From Paenibacillus sp. sptzw28 (GTDB lineage Bacteria > Bacillota > Bacilli > Paenibacillales > Paenibacillaceae), in the NCBI RefSeq assembly GCF_019550795.1, contig NZ_CP080545.1, positions 3,444,001-3,508,000 on the forward strand: a DNA stretch of 64,000 nucleotides. Reading direction: 5' to 3'. Positions 43,564 to 53,056 of this stretch are shown piece by piece. The notes below the pieces were generated by a model that was given only the letters and a program-made list of their open reading frames with translations, was not told the DNA's origin and did not search any database. The translations under genes were made by a program, and so were the position numbers. Within the stretch, counting starts at the first letter, position 1. Each line of letters opens with the position of its first letter.

Positions 43564-44559
43564 TCATGCCGTTTGCTCACCTTCCAACAGGACAATGGAA
43601 CCGGGTGCATAATCGGCCGCCCGGTAAATCATTTCCGACAGCTTGACGACTTTGAGCGCAAACTCACCGGGAACGAGCACCTCGTGCCGTCCGAGAATCG
43701 CATCGATAAAGCTTTTATCCTGATTGGTCGTTTGCTTGGGAAGTACCGGTGTGACAGGTTCTTGACGCAGTCTGCGCAGCGTTATCTGTCCGTTCTCATA
43801 GAAGATTCCGCCGTTCTCGCCGCAGAAAATATAGGTTTCATGCCAGCAAGGAGCGAAGCCGATCAGATTCAAACCGGCGACTGCTCCCTCGGCAAACCGG
43901 ATCGAAGTGAAGGTGTCGATCTCAACGGGTGCTCCGTGCATATGCAGCTGCGGCTTGACCTCAAGCGGGGTAAGGCCCGTCGTCCACAAGAGCACATCGA
44001 TGATATGACTTCCTGAATCCATCAGGAAGCCGCCCCCTGACAATGTCGGGTCCTGCCGCCATGAACCCGGCGTCCCCTGTCTCCACTCTTGATACAAGGA
44101 AGCCGTAATGGAGGTAAGTTGGCCGATTTCTCCTCTGGCAATCACATCCCGGATATATAGAAATTCCGGTTGAAAATGTCGCTGGTACGATACCTGCATG
44201 ACCTTGCCGGCGTTATTCGCAATTTGAATAAGCGCCTCGGCCTCGGCGGAAGAGCAGGTCATCGGTTTTTCGATGAGGACATGAAGCCCTTTGCCCAACA
44301 CATCCACCGCTTGCTGGAAATGCAGGGAATGCGGGGAGCAGATGACTACCGCGTCCAACTCGGACTGATCCAGCATCTCGCTGTAATTCGAGAACGGGAC
44401 TGCATCCCTCAGGCTGAATTTTTCAGCGAACAATTGTCTGTTCTCTTCGCTTGTATCGGCGTATGCTGTAAGGTCCACTTCGGGCAATTCCAGCAGCTGA
44501 CGGGCATGCAGCCGGGCGATGCCTCCTGTACCGACCATTCCGATGCGAATTTTACTCAT
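43564..44559 (-). CDS. Gfo/Idh/MocA-family oxidoreductase
   Basis: 331 residues from ATG 44559 (AGGAGG ten nt upstream; the longer frame is rejected). Rossmann motif GMVGTGGIARLHA binds NAD(P); LHVLIEKPMTCS is the conserved EKP catalytic segment; SGGGFLMDSGSHIIDVLLW carries the His of the active site. It probably oxidises or epimerises a sugar or inositol derivative taken up by the adjacent ABC transporter. It is the last intact gene of that operon. Confidence 0.9.
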   Translation of the reverse strand: MSKIRIGMVGTGGIARLHARQLLELPEVDLTAYADTSEENRQLFAEKFSLRDAVPFSNYSEMLDQSELDAVVICSPHSLHFQQAVDVLGKGLHVLIEKPMTCSSAEAEALIQIANNAGKVMQVSYQRHFQPEFLYIRDVIARGEIGQLTSITASLYQEWRQGTPGSWRQDPTLSGGGFLMDSGSHIIDVLLWTTGLTPLEVKPQLHMHGAPVEIDTFTSIRFAEGAVAGLNLIGFAPCWHETYIFCGENGGIFYENGQITLRRLRQEPVTPVLPKQTTNQDKSFIDAILGRHEVLVPGEFALKVVKLSEMIYRAADYAPGSIVLLEGEQTA

Positions 44560-44576
44560 CAAGCATCCGCCTCCTA

Positions 44577-45413
44577 TTATTTGATTCCGGAGAATGTGAT
44601 TCCCCGTATAAAAGCTTTCTGCACTAAGAAATATATGATAATAATCGGCAGCGTAATCATAACAAGGGTGGCCATCATCATCTGCCACTCTGCTCCATGC
44701 TGGGATTTGAACGCCTGCATGCCGAGCATCAACGTATACTGAGACTCCTCCGACAAATAAATGAGCGGTCCTTGATAGTCCGTCCAGCTGCCCATAAATT
44801 GGAACAACGCTATTGTCAGCAATGCCGGCTTGCATAATGGAAGCATGATCTGCCAATAAATTCTCAGCTCGGCAGCACCGTCGATCCGCGCTGCGTCTTC
44901 AAGCTCCTTCGGCAAGCCCATGAAAAATTGGCGCAGCAGAAAAATAAAGAACGGCGCTCCGAAAAAAGCAGGAAGCCAGAGCGGAATATTCGTGCCGACC
45001 CAGCCGAAATTTTTGAAGGCGATGAAGATGGGAATCATGGTCACTTGGTAGGGCATCATCATAACCATAAGAGTCACCGCGAACAGCGGCTTTGCCCCCT
45101 TCCATGGAACCCTTGCGAGACTGTATGCGACAAGAGGGCAGGAGAACAGTACCCCAAGCGTTGCGAGTCCGGCAATTGCCAGAGTGTTGTAGAGATACAT
45201 AAAGAAAGGAATATAATTGATTGCGTCCGGATAATTGCTCCAATGCATGACGTCCGGTATCCATTTGGGCGGCCATACGAACAACTCATTGTTCGCTTTA
45301 AGCGAAGTGGACAGCATCCATAAGAAAGGAGATAGGAAAAAGGCACCGACGATAATCAGAAAAAAGTGCGCGGACATTTTTTGCATTCTGCCCGCTGATT
45401 GGCTTCCATCCAT
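44577..45413 (-). CDS. Sugar ABC transporter permease (MalG type)
   Basis: 278 residues, six membrane helices, with the EAA loop ELEDAARIDGAAELRIYWQI (from KELEDAARIDGA) that contacts the ATPase. C-terminal VQKAFIRGITFSGIK is typical of MalG-type carbohydrate permeases. No ATPase gene is encoded here, so a shared MsmK-type ATPase is expected. 12 bp after the MalF-type gene. Confidence 0.93.
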   Translation of the reverse strand: MDGSQSAGRMQKMSAHFFLIIVGAFFLSPFLWMLSTSLKANNELFVWPPKWIPDVMHWSNYPDAINYIPFFMYLYNTLAIAGLATLGVLFSCPLVAYSLARVPWKGAKPLFAVTLMVMMMPYQVTMIPIFIAFKNFGWVGTNIPLWLPAFFGAPFFIFLLRQFFMGLPKELEDAARIDGAAELRIYWQIMLPLCKPALLTIALFQFMGSWTDYQGPLIYLSEESQYTLMLGMQAFKSQHGAEWQMMMATLVMITLPIIIIYFLVQKAFIRGITFSGIK

Positions 45414-45425
45414 GTTATTATCCTC

Positions 45426-46379
45426 CTATTCCTTTCCTTGATAATGAACCCAGCGTTTCTGCGAAAGGAAGATTACGGCGGTTAGAACGACCACAAGCAG
45501 GAAGAGAATCCAAGCCATTGCGGAAGCATAGCCCATCTTCAAGTAACTGAACCCGTTTGTATACAGGTACATCACATAAAACATCATCGAGTTAGCCGGC
45601 GTACCCTGACCGTTCGTGAGCGTGAAGGGCAGTACGAAGTTCTGCAGCGCTCCTATCGTCCCCATTATCAAATTGAAGAAAATAACCGGTGTTAAGAGGG
45701 GGAGCGTAATATGCCGCACTCGCTGCCATGTATTTGCGCCGTCCACATGGGAAGCGTCATAGTAGTCCTGGGGAATATCCTGAAGCCCCGCCAAATATAT
45801 AACAACCGCCTGTCCGGTGCCCCACAAGCTCATCAGAATAAGCGACGGCTTGGACCACGCTTCGCTTCCGATCCAGGCAGGCCCACTGATACCGAGTTCA
45901 CCGAGCCAATAGTTTACGAGTCCATACTGCGGATTCAGCAGCCACATCCAAATAATGGTCGTTGCAACCGGCGGCACGAGGCTCGGGATAAAAAACAAAG
46001 TCCTGTAAAAACCTTGTCCGCGGATTTTCATATTAAGCAGCAGTGCAAGACTAACGCCGAACACGATGCTGAGCGGAACATAGATAAAGGTGAAATATAA
46101 AGTATTGTAAATACTGATCCAGAAAACTTCATCTTTGAAGAGCGTTTGGTAGTTTTGCAATCCCACCCAGGAACCCTTCTCCAGAATGCTGTAACTCGTG
46201 AAGCTGTAATAAGCCGACATGAACAGCGGATAGACGTTGAAGAGGATCAAACCAAGAATCCATGGAAGGGCAAAAATCATACCGAAAAGGCTGATTTTCC
46301 TCTCAAACCGGGTCTTTCCCCGCCGCAGCTGGATTGCGGTTGACGTATCCTCGTTTAAGGACGTTTCGATTGCAGCCAC
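45426..46379 (-). CDS. Sugar ABC transporter permease (MalF type)
   Basis: 317 residues, six membrane helices, with the EAA loop DASHVDGANTWQRVRHITLP. GTG 46379 is eight nt after AGGAGG; TTG 46385 is too close to it. It forms the heterodimeric channel with the MalG-type permease. A hairpin at 46467-46490 separates it from the binding-protein gene. Confidence 0.9.
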   Translation of the reverse strand: MAAIETSLNEDTSTAIQLRRGKTRFERKISLFGMIFALPWILGLILFNVYPLFMSAYYSFTSYSILEKGSWVGLQNYQTLFKDEVFWISIYNTLYFTFIYVPLSIVFGVSLALLLNMKIRGQGFYRTLFFIPSLVPPVATTIIWMWLLNPQYGLVNYWLGELGISGPAWIGSEAWSKPSLILMSLWGTGQAVVIYLAGLQDIPQDYYDASHVDGANTWQRVRHITLPLLTPVIFFNLIMGTIGALQNFVLPFTLTNGQGTPANSMMFYVMYLYTNGFSYLKMGYASAMAWILFLLVVVLTAVIFLSQKRWVHYQGKE

Positions 46380-46466
46380 TTTCAAAACCTCCTTCGGCTG
46401 TATGTGAAAGTGCGCGAGTATAAACGCGCTTGGTTCTTGTGTCTAGGCGGCGCATCAAGTTTGAAG

Positions 46467-46490
46467 AAAGGGCAGTCGAGACTGCCCTTT
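46467..46490 (-). terminator. Intercistronic hairpin between binding protein and permease genes
   Basis: AAAGGGCAGT / ACTGCCCTTT with a 4-nt loop. The T-tract on the minus strand is weak (TTTCTTC). Such partial terminators or RNA-stabilising hairpins commonly raise binding-protein expression over that of the permeases. Confidence 0.65.
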
Positions 46491-46516
46491 TCTCCGCGAG
46501 GAGCAGTATGCATTAT

Positions 46517-47914
46517 TTATTTGCTGTTCAGCTTGGCCAGCTCGTTGTCGACATTCTTCTTGACTTCATCAAGCAGCTGCTGACCGGTTCCTTTACCGTG
46601 TATGGCCAAATCCTGCACCCTCATCGTCTCATTCCAGAGGAAGGAGCCTACCGGTGTAACCGGCCTTGTATGACCTGTTTTCACCCCGTCGATGAAAATC
46701 TTCAGGTTCGGAATATCCTGCAGCTTCAGTTCGTCGTTAACGGAAGGCATCGCCGTTATATCGTTGCCTGCAGTCGGACGTTTTGCCCACAGCATAGTTC
46801 CCTCTTTGCCAGCAACGAATTTAACGAACTCCCATGCAGCATCCACCTTCTTTGAGCCTTTTGGAATAATGTAGGACCATCCGCCGGCCCATGTAGTCGG
46901 TTGATACCCTTCGGCGGGCGGCATATACGTGACGCCCCAGTTAAACTTGATATCATACTTCTTCAAGTCGTTCAGGATCCAGTTTCCGTCCATTACGAAG
47001 CCAACCTCACCTGTCCAGAACGGGTTCATACCGGTTTGACCGACCGCATCGGAGAAGCTGGTCAGGGTTGCCACATCATACTTCTTCGCGTAACCGGCCA
47101 TCCAATCCAGCGCCTTCACATTTTGCGGGTCGTTAGGCGTCAGGTTTCCGTTCGCGTCCTCCCACTTGCCTCCCCAGTTCCAGGCTTGAGTGTAGAGGAA
47201 GCCCTGGTTCATCCACGGAATGAAGCCCACCGATTCATATTTGCCGTTCTTGCCTTTCTTGAACATCTTCTCGGCCATTTGATCCAGCTCCTGAATCGTC
47301 TTCGGAGGCGAGTCCGGATCTAGTCCCGCCGCTTTCATCAAATCTTTGTTGTAGTAGAGAGCACGGGTGTCGGTAGCCCAGGGAAGCGCGTATACTTTAT
47401 CCTTATATACCGCTTCTTTCCAGATCGGCGCGTAATAATCATTCGGCGAGATCCCCGAAGCTTCGATGTAAGGGGTCAAGTCTTCCAGGGAACCCTTGTC
47501 CGCCCACGAGCCGATCAGGAAACGGTCGAATAGAGCGACATCGGGCGGATTACCGCCCGCAATCGCGGTCAGCAGTTTGTCCGAGGCCTGGGTGGAACCG
47601 GAGGTCTCGACAAACGTCATTTTCACCTTGATCTCCGGATGCTTTTTCTCAAATTCATCGACAACATATTTTTTGAAGTCCCTCTGATAATCGCCGGCCC
47701 ACGGGAACCAGAAATCAATGGTTGTCACCTTCGCGTCCGCATCCGATCCCGAGCCCGTGCCCGTGCCCGAGCCTGCATTGCCGCCTGTACCGGCTGTGCC
47801 GCTCTTCGAGCAGCCCGTAACCGCCATGGCGATGACAAGACATAACACAAAAGTTACCGGGAGAAGCCTTCCGACCCGCTTTCCTGACTTCTTGTTTCTA
47901 TGAACGATGACCAT
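46517..47914 (-). CDS. Extracellular sugar-binding lipoprotein
   Basis: 465 residues. Basic N-terminus, hydrophobic core and lipobox VTGC (Cys35), a Gly/Ser/Thr-rich linker, then a family 1 solute-binding fold (TTIDFWFPWAGDYQRDFKKY, ALYYNKDLMKAAGLDP, AWEFVKFVAGKEG). It captures a mono- or oligosaccharide for the MalF/MalG-type permeases. AAGGAGG ribosome binding site. A candidate cre site overlaps its promoter. Confidence 0.93.
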   Translation of the reverse strand: MVIVHRNKKSGKRVGRLLPVTFVLCLVIAMAVTGCSKSGTAGTGGNAGSGTGTGSGSDADAKVTTIDFWFPWAGDYQRDFKKYVVDEFEKKHPEIKVKMTFVETSGSTQASDKLLTAIAGGNPPDVALFDRFLIGSWADKGSLEDLTPYIEASGISPNDYYAPIWKEAVYKDKVYALPWATDTRALYYNKDLMKAAGLDPDSPPKTIQELDQMAEKMFKKGKNGKYESVGFIPWMNQGFLYTQAWNWGGKWEDANGNLTPNDPQNVKALDWMAGYAKKYDVATLTSFSDAVGQTGMNPFWTGEVGFVMDGNWILNDLKKYDIKFNWGVTYMPPAEGYQPTTWAGGWSYIIPKGSKKVDAAWEFVKFVAGKEGTMLWAKRPTAGNDITAMPSVNDELKLQDIPNLKIFIDGVKTGHTRPVTPVGSFLWNETMRVQDLAIHGKGTGQQLLDEVKKNVDNELAKLNSK

Positions 47915-47955
47915 TTTCCAGCCTCCTTCTTAATCTTGCTTTCGGTTACAACCTC

Positions 47956-47984
47956 ATTGTATCCGCTTACAAACCTTCCGGAAA
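47956..47984 (-). promoter_or_regulatory. Promoter with cre-like operator before the binding-protein gene
   Basis: On the minus strand TTTCCG (47979-47984), 17 bp, TACAAT (47956-47961). Between and overlapping them lies TTGTAAGCGGATACA (47958-47972), which fits the relaxed CcpA consensus WTGNAANCGNWNNCW. A cre at this position would block transcription when preferred sugars are present. Confidence 0.5.
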
Positions 47985-48028
47985 TGCGGCTCCTTTTGTA
48001 TTTTGTGGCTTATTTTTGTTTCTTTCAC

Positions 48029-49807
48029 TCACTTTAACGGGATAGTAAGCGATACCTTGGTGCTGCGTCCGTATTCGCTTTCTATCGTCAAACCGTATTC
48101 TTTGCCGTAAGCCAATTTAATTTGACTGTTGATATTCTTGAGTGCGAAGTTATGTTCGCCCAGCATTTCTTCGTTTTCCAATACCTCCCGGATCTCTTCC
48201 AGCTTACCGGGATGAATGCCGATTCCGTCATCCGTAATCTCGAAGCAGGAGGCAGCGCTGCCTTTTCTCCTCCATACGATATCCAGCCGTCCCTTCTCTT
48301 TCTTCTTCTCAATTCCGTGGTAAATGGCGTTCTCAACCAGCGGCTGAAAAATATATTTGAGTACTCTGTCATAATGCAGCGACGGATCGATTTCCATATG
48401 AACGGTGAACTTATCCTGGTAGCGGACCTTTTGAATTTGCAGATAGCTCTCCAGCAGTTCGGAAACTTCTTTAACCGTCACAAACTCTTTGCCTTCGCTT
48501 AAACTGATGCGCAAATATTTCGACAGACCGAATATCATGGTGCTGATTTCATCCGCCTTGTAGATACGCGAAATCCAGTGAATCGAATCCAGCGTATTGT
48601 AAAGAAAATGCGCGTTGATTTGGGAGGACATCATCTTTAATTGCGTTTCTTTCTTCAATAACTTTTGAATATACACTTCATCTATAAGGCTCTTGATCCT
48701 GGATACCATGACATTGAAGCCCAGAAAGAGGATGCCGAATTCATCCTTCCTCCCTTCACTAATCTGCACCTCGAAGTCTCCTTCCCTTACTCTGCGCATG
48801 GACTGGAGCAGCATCTTCACAGGCTTGTACATTTGTCTAGCGACGATCAGAGCAAGCAGTATCGATACCGCCATAAAACCAAGCACCAGGTAGAGGGTGT
48901 ATAATCCGATTTCCCCGCTGTCCTTCACAAGCTCTTTGACCGGCGCCATGCCCACGAGCTTCCAATCGTTCACTCGCGACCGGTCGAACACCGTGAGCAT
49001 CTCTTTTCCGCCGAGCATGTTGTGCAGTACTCCGTGTGCCTGATCCGGAAGCGTCAAGCTTGAACGAAATTGGTTACGTTGATTGAAATCCGAGACGACG
49101 GCATTCCCGGAATCGACCAGAAGCGTGCTGCCATTCACTTGAAAATCGATGTCCGATAAGAAGCTTTGAATTGTCACCGGGTCGAACTCCATAATGAGCA
49201 CCCCGATTATATCGTTTCTCCCGTCCAGGTCTTTGATTGCCCTCCCAAGCATGAACACCTGCCCATTGCCGGTTTCGTTCATCTGCTGAATAAAGGACGG
49301 CCGAATGCCATACCAGACAATTTGTCCGCCCGCCTGCTCAATTTCTTTATACCAGGCTTGTGAACGCTGGCTTTGGGTAGCTGGCGGAAGCTCCGCAAAT
49401 CCATTATTCGAATAGCGGTAAGAAGCCGCATACTCCCCCAAAATGTAAATATTCAGCATGTCGTTCTTGACATTGACGAGATTGGACATAAAGCTCATGA
49501 TTTGTTTCATATTGCTCCCTTGCTCATAAGTGTCCTGGAAATCCCCGAGAATTCCTTTCTGTATGTTCTTATAGCCGAAAACAAGGTTCGACCGGTTGGC
49601 GTAATCCTCCAAAAGCAGATCAAGGTGCCTGTTTGCCTGATCGATCGTTTGCAGTGCTGACAGCGAGACTTTGGTACGGATGATTTCCTTGGATTTCTCG
49701 TAGGAGAAATATCCCATGATAATCAGCGAGATGGACATACTGACAAAATAGAGGGCGAAGAGCTTAAAGCCTAATGAGGACAGCTTGAAATAGGATTTCA
49801 TCTCCAT
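48029..49807 (-). CDS. YesM-type sensor histidine kinase
   Basis: 592 residues: membrane helix near residues 13-32, a large extracytoplasmic dCache-like domain, a second helix near 300-320, HAMP, then the His_kinase box SQINAHFLYNTLDSIHWIS and an HATPase domain (ITDDGIGIHPGKL). YesM kinases sense extracellular sugars or the loaded binding protein. It follows its regulator gene by 18 bp. Confidence 0.92.
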   Translation of the reverse strand: MEMKSYFKLSSLGFKLFALYFVSMSISLIIMGYFSYEKSKEIIRTKVSLSALQTIDQANRHLDLLLEDYANRSNLVFGYKNIQKGILGDFQDTYEQGSNMKQIMSFMSNLVNVKNDMLNIYILGEYAASYRYSNNGFAELPPATQSQRSQAWYKEIEQAGGQIVWYGIRPSFIQQMNETGNGQVFMLGRAIKDLDGRNDIIGVLIMEFDPVTIQSFLSDIDFQVNGSTLLVDSGNAVVSDFNQRNQFRSSLTLPDQAHGVLHNMLGGKEMLTVFDRSRVNDWKLVGMAPVKELVKDSGEIGLYTLYLVLGFMAVSILLALIVARQMYKPVKMLLQSMRRVREGDFEVQISEGRKDEFGILFLGFNVMVSRIKSLIDEVYIQKLLKKETQLKMMSSQINAHFLYNTLDSIHWISRIYKADEISTMIFGLSKYLRISLSEGKEFVTVKEVSELLESYLQIQKVRYQDKFTVHMEIDPSLHYDRVLKYIFQPLVENAIYHGIEKKKEKGRLDIVWRRKGSAASCFEITDDGIGIHPGKLEEIREVLENEEMLGEHNFALKNINSQIKLAYGKEYGLTIESEYGRSTKVSLTIPLK

Positions 49808-49825
49808 TAAATCTCCCCCACTATG

Positions 49826-51454
49826 TTATTGGATGCCTGAATTCCTGTATTGAGCGGGCGTCATGCCTTCCTGTTCCTTGAACATTTTGGCAAAATGCCG
49901 AAAATCGTTGTATCCGACCTGCTCGGCGATTTCGTATATTTTCAAATTCGTTTCGTTCAACAGCTTCTTTGCTTTTTTCAGCCGAAGCCACAGCAGATAT
50001 TTGCTGAACGTTACATTCATTTCCTCGTGGAAGATTTTGCTGAAATAAGAAGGGTTAATGTAGAGGTGTTCGGCAACCGTGTTCATCGAAATCCCTTCGG
50101 AGTAATGAGCTTCGATATAGGTAAGCGCCAGTTCGATTACTCTCTTGCGGTTGCCAAGGCTGCAGTATGCCTGCCGGAATGGAAGCAGCACAGCCATAAG
50201 CTCTTCTTGGAGCTGAGCCAGGGAACAATATGGAATGGATAATCGTGTGCGCATCGCATCATTGGAGTCCGGTACGGTCAGATAGCTTTCCTTCACCCTC
50301 AATGCCGCCTCATCCAGCAATGCTATCAATCCTTCACGCAGAACAAGAGGCTGATAGGAATCACTGCTCTCCGCCATATGCCTGATGAGCTCCTCGACTA
50401 CTTCCCGCAGAGTGTCTTCCTTGGCAGCCTTGATCGCCTGTACGAACCGGACGCTCCAGCCTGCCGGTCCTTGATATGGCCGCTGCAGGCGGGAGTCGTC
50501 GGATGCTGCCGGCAGCTTGGAGGCATCGTAAGCTTTGCCGTAACCGAAATAAAAGGCATACCCGCCGGACCAAATCGCTTCTTGAAATGACTTCGGGAGC
50601 ATAGTTCCTGTTCTTTCCCTGCTTATGCCGATATTAATGCCAATTCCCAAGTAGAGCCGGGCCGATTCGATCAATTTATTCAGGAAATCGGTTAACAAGA
50701 TATCATTCTCAATATCCGCTTGGGATGAAGGGGAGTAAATGACGACCGCATCCACGCAGTCGAATTTGTCCAGGGGGCATGCCAGCGACTTCCCGGCTTG
50801 AAGGCTCAATTCCTGAGCAATATTACTAAGCGCATAACGGATTATAGAACGGTCCTTCGGTTCTTTTATTACGGAGCCCCAATGGTAAACCTGTATGCAA
50901 ATGACCTTCAATCGGGCGGGGTTAAGGTCGATATTCAATGCTTCCCACATCGTCTCTATAGTTCCAATGGAAGACTTATCCCCAGATAACAGCTTTTCGA
51001 GATAAAGCTGGCGAGCAAGCGGCAAGCTTTCCCTGATCCTGTGCGACATCTGCTCGATTTGGCGATGCTTGATGTTCTCGTTTCCGAGCCTCTCCACACA
51101 TTTGCGCACGCTGGCAAGTAATAGAGTCTCCTCGATAGGTTTTAACACATAATCGCAGGCGCCATACCTGAGAGCCTTATGCGCATAGCTGAAATCGCTG
51201 TATCCGCTTATCATGATGACTTTCGTATGAAGATTACGCGTTTGGATCCACTCGAGCAGATCCATGCCGTCCATTCCCGGCATTCGAATGTCCGTGATGA
51301 TAATATCGGGCGTTTCTTCCTCGATCATCTTTAATGCTTGCTCGCCGTCTTCCGCATCACCCAATACTTTAATACCTTCGGAGAGCCAATCCACAGAGGA
51401 GCGCAATCCCTGGCGAACCCATTTTTCATCATCGACAATGAGCAAGGAATACAT
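49826..51454 (-). CDS. YesN-type AraC response regulator
   Basis: 542 residues from ATG 51454 (GGAGG nine nt upstream; the longer frame is rejected). Receiver domain (LLIVDDEKWVRQGL, phospho-Asp in IIITDIRMPGMDG, VLKPIEE), a linker of about 270 residues, then the C-terminal AraC helix-turn-helix pair (INPSYFSKIFHEEMNVTFSKY, read as NPSYFSKIFHEEMNVTFS; GYNDFRHFAKMFKEQEG). It activates the adjacent sugar-uptake genes in this gene arrangement. Confidence 0.92.
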   Translation of the reverse strand: MYSLLIVDDEKWVRQGLRSSVDWLSEGIKVLGDAEDGEQALKMIEEETPDIIITDIRMPGMDGMDLLEWIQTRNLHTKVIMISGYSDFSYAHKALRYGACDYVLKPIEETLLLASVRKCVERLGNENIKHRQIEQMSHRIRESLPLARQLYLEKLLSGDKSSIGTIETMWEALNIDLNPARLKVICIQVYHWGSVIKEPKDRSIIRYALSNIAQELSLQAGKSLACPLDKFDCVDAVVIYSPSSQADIENDILLTDFLNKLIESARLYLGIGINIGISRERTGTMLPKSFQEAIWSGGYAFYFGYGKAYDASKLPAASDDSRLQRPYQGPAGWSVRFVQAIKAAKEDTLREVVEELIRHMAESSDSYQPLVLREGLIALLDEAALRVKESYLTVPDSNDAMRTRLSIPYCSLAQLQEELMAVLLPFRQAYCSLGNRKRVIELALTYIEAHYSEGISMNTVAEHLYINPSYFSKIFHEEMNVTFSKYLLWLRLKKAKKLLNETNLKIYEIAEQVGYNDFRHFAKMFKEQEGMTPAQYRNSGIQ

Positions 51455-51863
51455 TTCTTTTCGCCTCCTTATATGTAAATAATCCCCAACAGTTGCCACT
51501 GATGGGGACGGTTTACTCATGCATTAGACAGTAGTAAAGCATAACCTTCACCACACTTTCTTCACGAATTGGTTGAAAGACTAACGCTTCGCCGACAAAC
51601 AGCATATACCATGGACTAGCGTGCCCAGCCCCCTTTCAAGCTTCAGGCAGGTAAGCGATTTACTTTATAATAATCCGTCACTTTTTATCTGTATACGTCA
51701 ATTTTGCGCCATGTAATACCGACAGTCTTCACCTGTGAAGGAGGCTAACATTTTGAAAACTTATCAGAATATGCGAGAATGATAGAATAGAGTTCAACCT
51801 TATACTTCACTTATGAACACACTGATGGACCCATCTCACTTACCTTCAGGAGGTAGATAGCCT
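51455..51863. other. Intergenic region, no convincing gene
   Basis: About 410 bp between the divergent YesN and old yellow enzyme genes. It should hold both promoters. A palindrome CTTCACCTGTGAAG (51730-51743) precedes GGAGG and a nine-codon TTG frame, which is too short to support as a gene. AGGAGGT at 51849-51855 serves the downstream ATG. Confidence 0.5.
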
Positions 51864-52994
51864 ATGAAAAATGAAAATTCTTCAAAGCATGAATCGGCGG
51901 TACTCTCTTTGTTTGAACCTTTTGAATTGGGAAGCATGAAATTGGAGAGCCGCATTGTGATGGCGCCTATGACCCGCGGCTTCTCTCCGAACGGAGTTCC
52001 GGGCCAGGATGTAGCCGATTATTACCGCCGCAGGGCGGAGAATGGCGTAGGCCTGATCATTACCGAGGGAACGCTGATTGATCATCCGGCTGCCGGAGCC
52101 AACCCGAATTGGCCGAATTTCCACGGCAAGGACGCGCTGAGCGGTTGGGAACAGGTTGCTGCTGCCGTTCATGAGGCCGGCGGTAAAATTATCCCGCAGC
52201 TGTGGCATGTAGGTACGACCCGCAAGATCGGCAGTTTACCGAATCCAGGCTCGCTTCCCGTCGGTCCTTCCGGCCTTGACCCGTTGGGCGATAAGGTCTC
52301 GGAGCCTTTAACCGAACAGGAAATAACCCATCTTGTCGATGCTTACGCTCGGGCTGCAGCCGACGCCAAGCGAATCGGCTTTGACGGGATTGAACTTCAC
52401 GGCGCTCACGGTTACTTGATCGACCAATTTTTCTGGGACAAAACGAACCGCCGAACAGATCGTTATGGAGGCGGTATCGTCGAACGCACCCGTTTCGCGG
52501 TGGAAATCATACAGGCCTGCAGGCAGGCAGTGGGTCCGGATTTCCCAATCGTCTTCCGGTTTTCGCAGTGGAAGGGGACCGATTACACGGCTAAATTGGT
52601 TGAAACGCCTGAAGAGCTGTCCCTGTTCCTCGCTCCGCTTGCCGAGGCCGGCGTTGATGTATTTCACTGTTCAACCAGGCGTTTCTGGGAGCCTGAGTTT
52701 GAAGGCTCCGATCTGAATCTTGCGGGGTGGACCAAGAAGCTCACGGGTAAGCCCACAATTACGGTAGGCTCCGTCGGACTTGATGCCGAATTTACGAGTC
52801 TATTTAAGGGAGGCGGAGGTTCAAATACAGTTAATCTCGATGGTTTGATCGATAGATTCGAGAAAGGCGAGTTCGATTTGGTTGCGGTAGGACGGGCCCT
52901 TCTCAATGACCCCGAATGGGCTAGAAAAATTCAAGAAGGCCGAACCGATGAATTGGCTGCTTTTATGCCGGAATCGATCAAAACCTTGGTATAG
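51864..52994 (+). CDS. Old yellow enzyme-family NADH:flavin oxidoreductase
   Basis: 376 residues, FMN-binding TIM barrel. Signatures RIVMAPMTRGFSPNGVPG, LIITEGTLIDHPAA, PQLWHVGT, IGFDGIELHGAHGYLIDQFF (quoted as FDGIELHGAHGYL) and NRRTDRYGG. The phosphate-binding end VGRALLNDPEW is intact. Family members reduce enones, nitroesters or quinones. Monocistronic with its own terminator. Confidence 0.9.
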   Translation: MKNENSSKHESAVLSLFEPFELGSMKLESRIVMAPMTRGFSPNGVPGQDVADYYRRRAENGVGLIITEGTLIDHPAAGANPNWPNFHGKDALSGWEQVAAAVHEAGGKIIPQLWHVGTTRKIGSLPNPGSLPVGPSGLDPLGDKVSEPLTEQEITHLVDAYARAAADAKRIGFDGIELHGAHGYLIDQFFWDKTNRRTDRYGGGIVERTRFAVEIIQACRQAVGPDFPIVFRFSQWKGTDYTAKLVETPEELSLFLAPLAEAGVDVFHCSTRRFWEPEFEGSDLNLAGWTKKLTGKPTITVGSVGLDAEFTSLFKGGGGSNTVNLDGLIDRFEKGEFDLVAVGRALLNDPEWARKIQEGRTDELAAFMPESIKTLV

Positions 52995-53016
52995 ATCTGC
53001 TTAAGACAAGAACACA

Positions 53017-53054
53017 AACGGCTGCCTCCTGGATTTCACCGGGCTGCAGCCGTT
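53017..53054. terminator. Terminator between convergent genes
   Basis: AACGGCTGC / GCAGCCGTT outer stem with a 20-nt inner region that also contains CCTGG/CCGGG; TTAATTAAT follows on the plus strand. Confidence 0.65.
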
Positions 53055-53056
53055 AA

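Noticed and set aside
51742..51788. Nine-codon frame after GGAGG, upstream of the old yellow enzyme gene
   Set aside because: Too short to support, and no competing RNA structure linking it to the downstream start was found.
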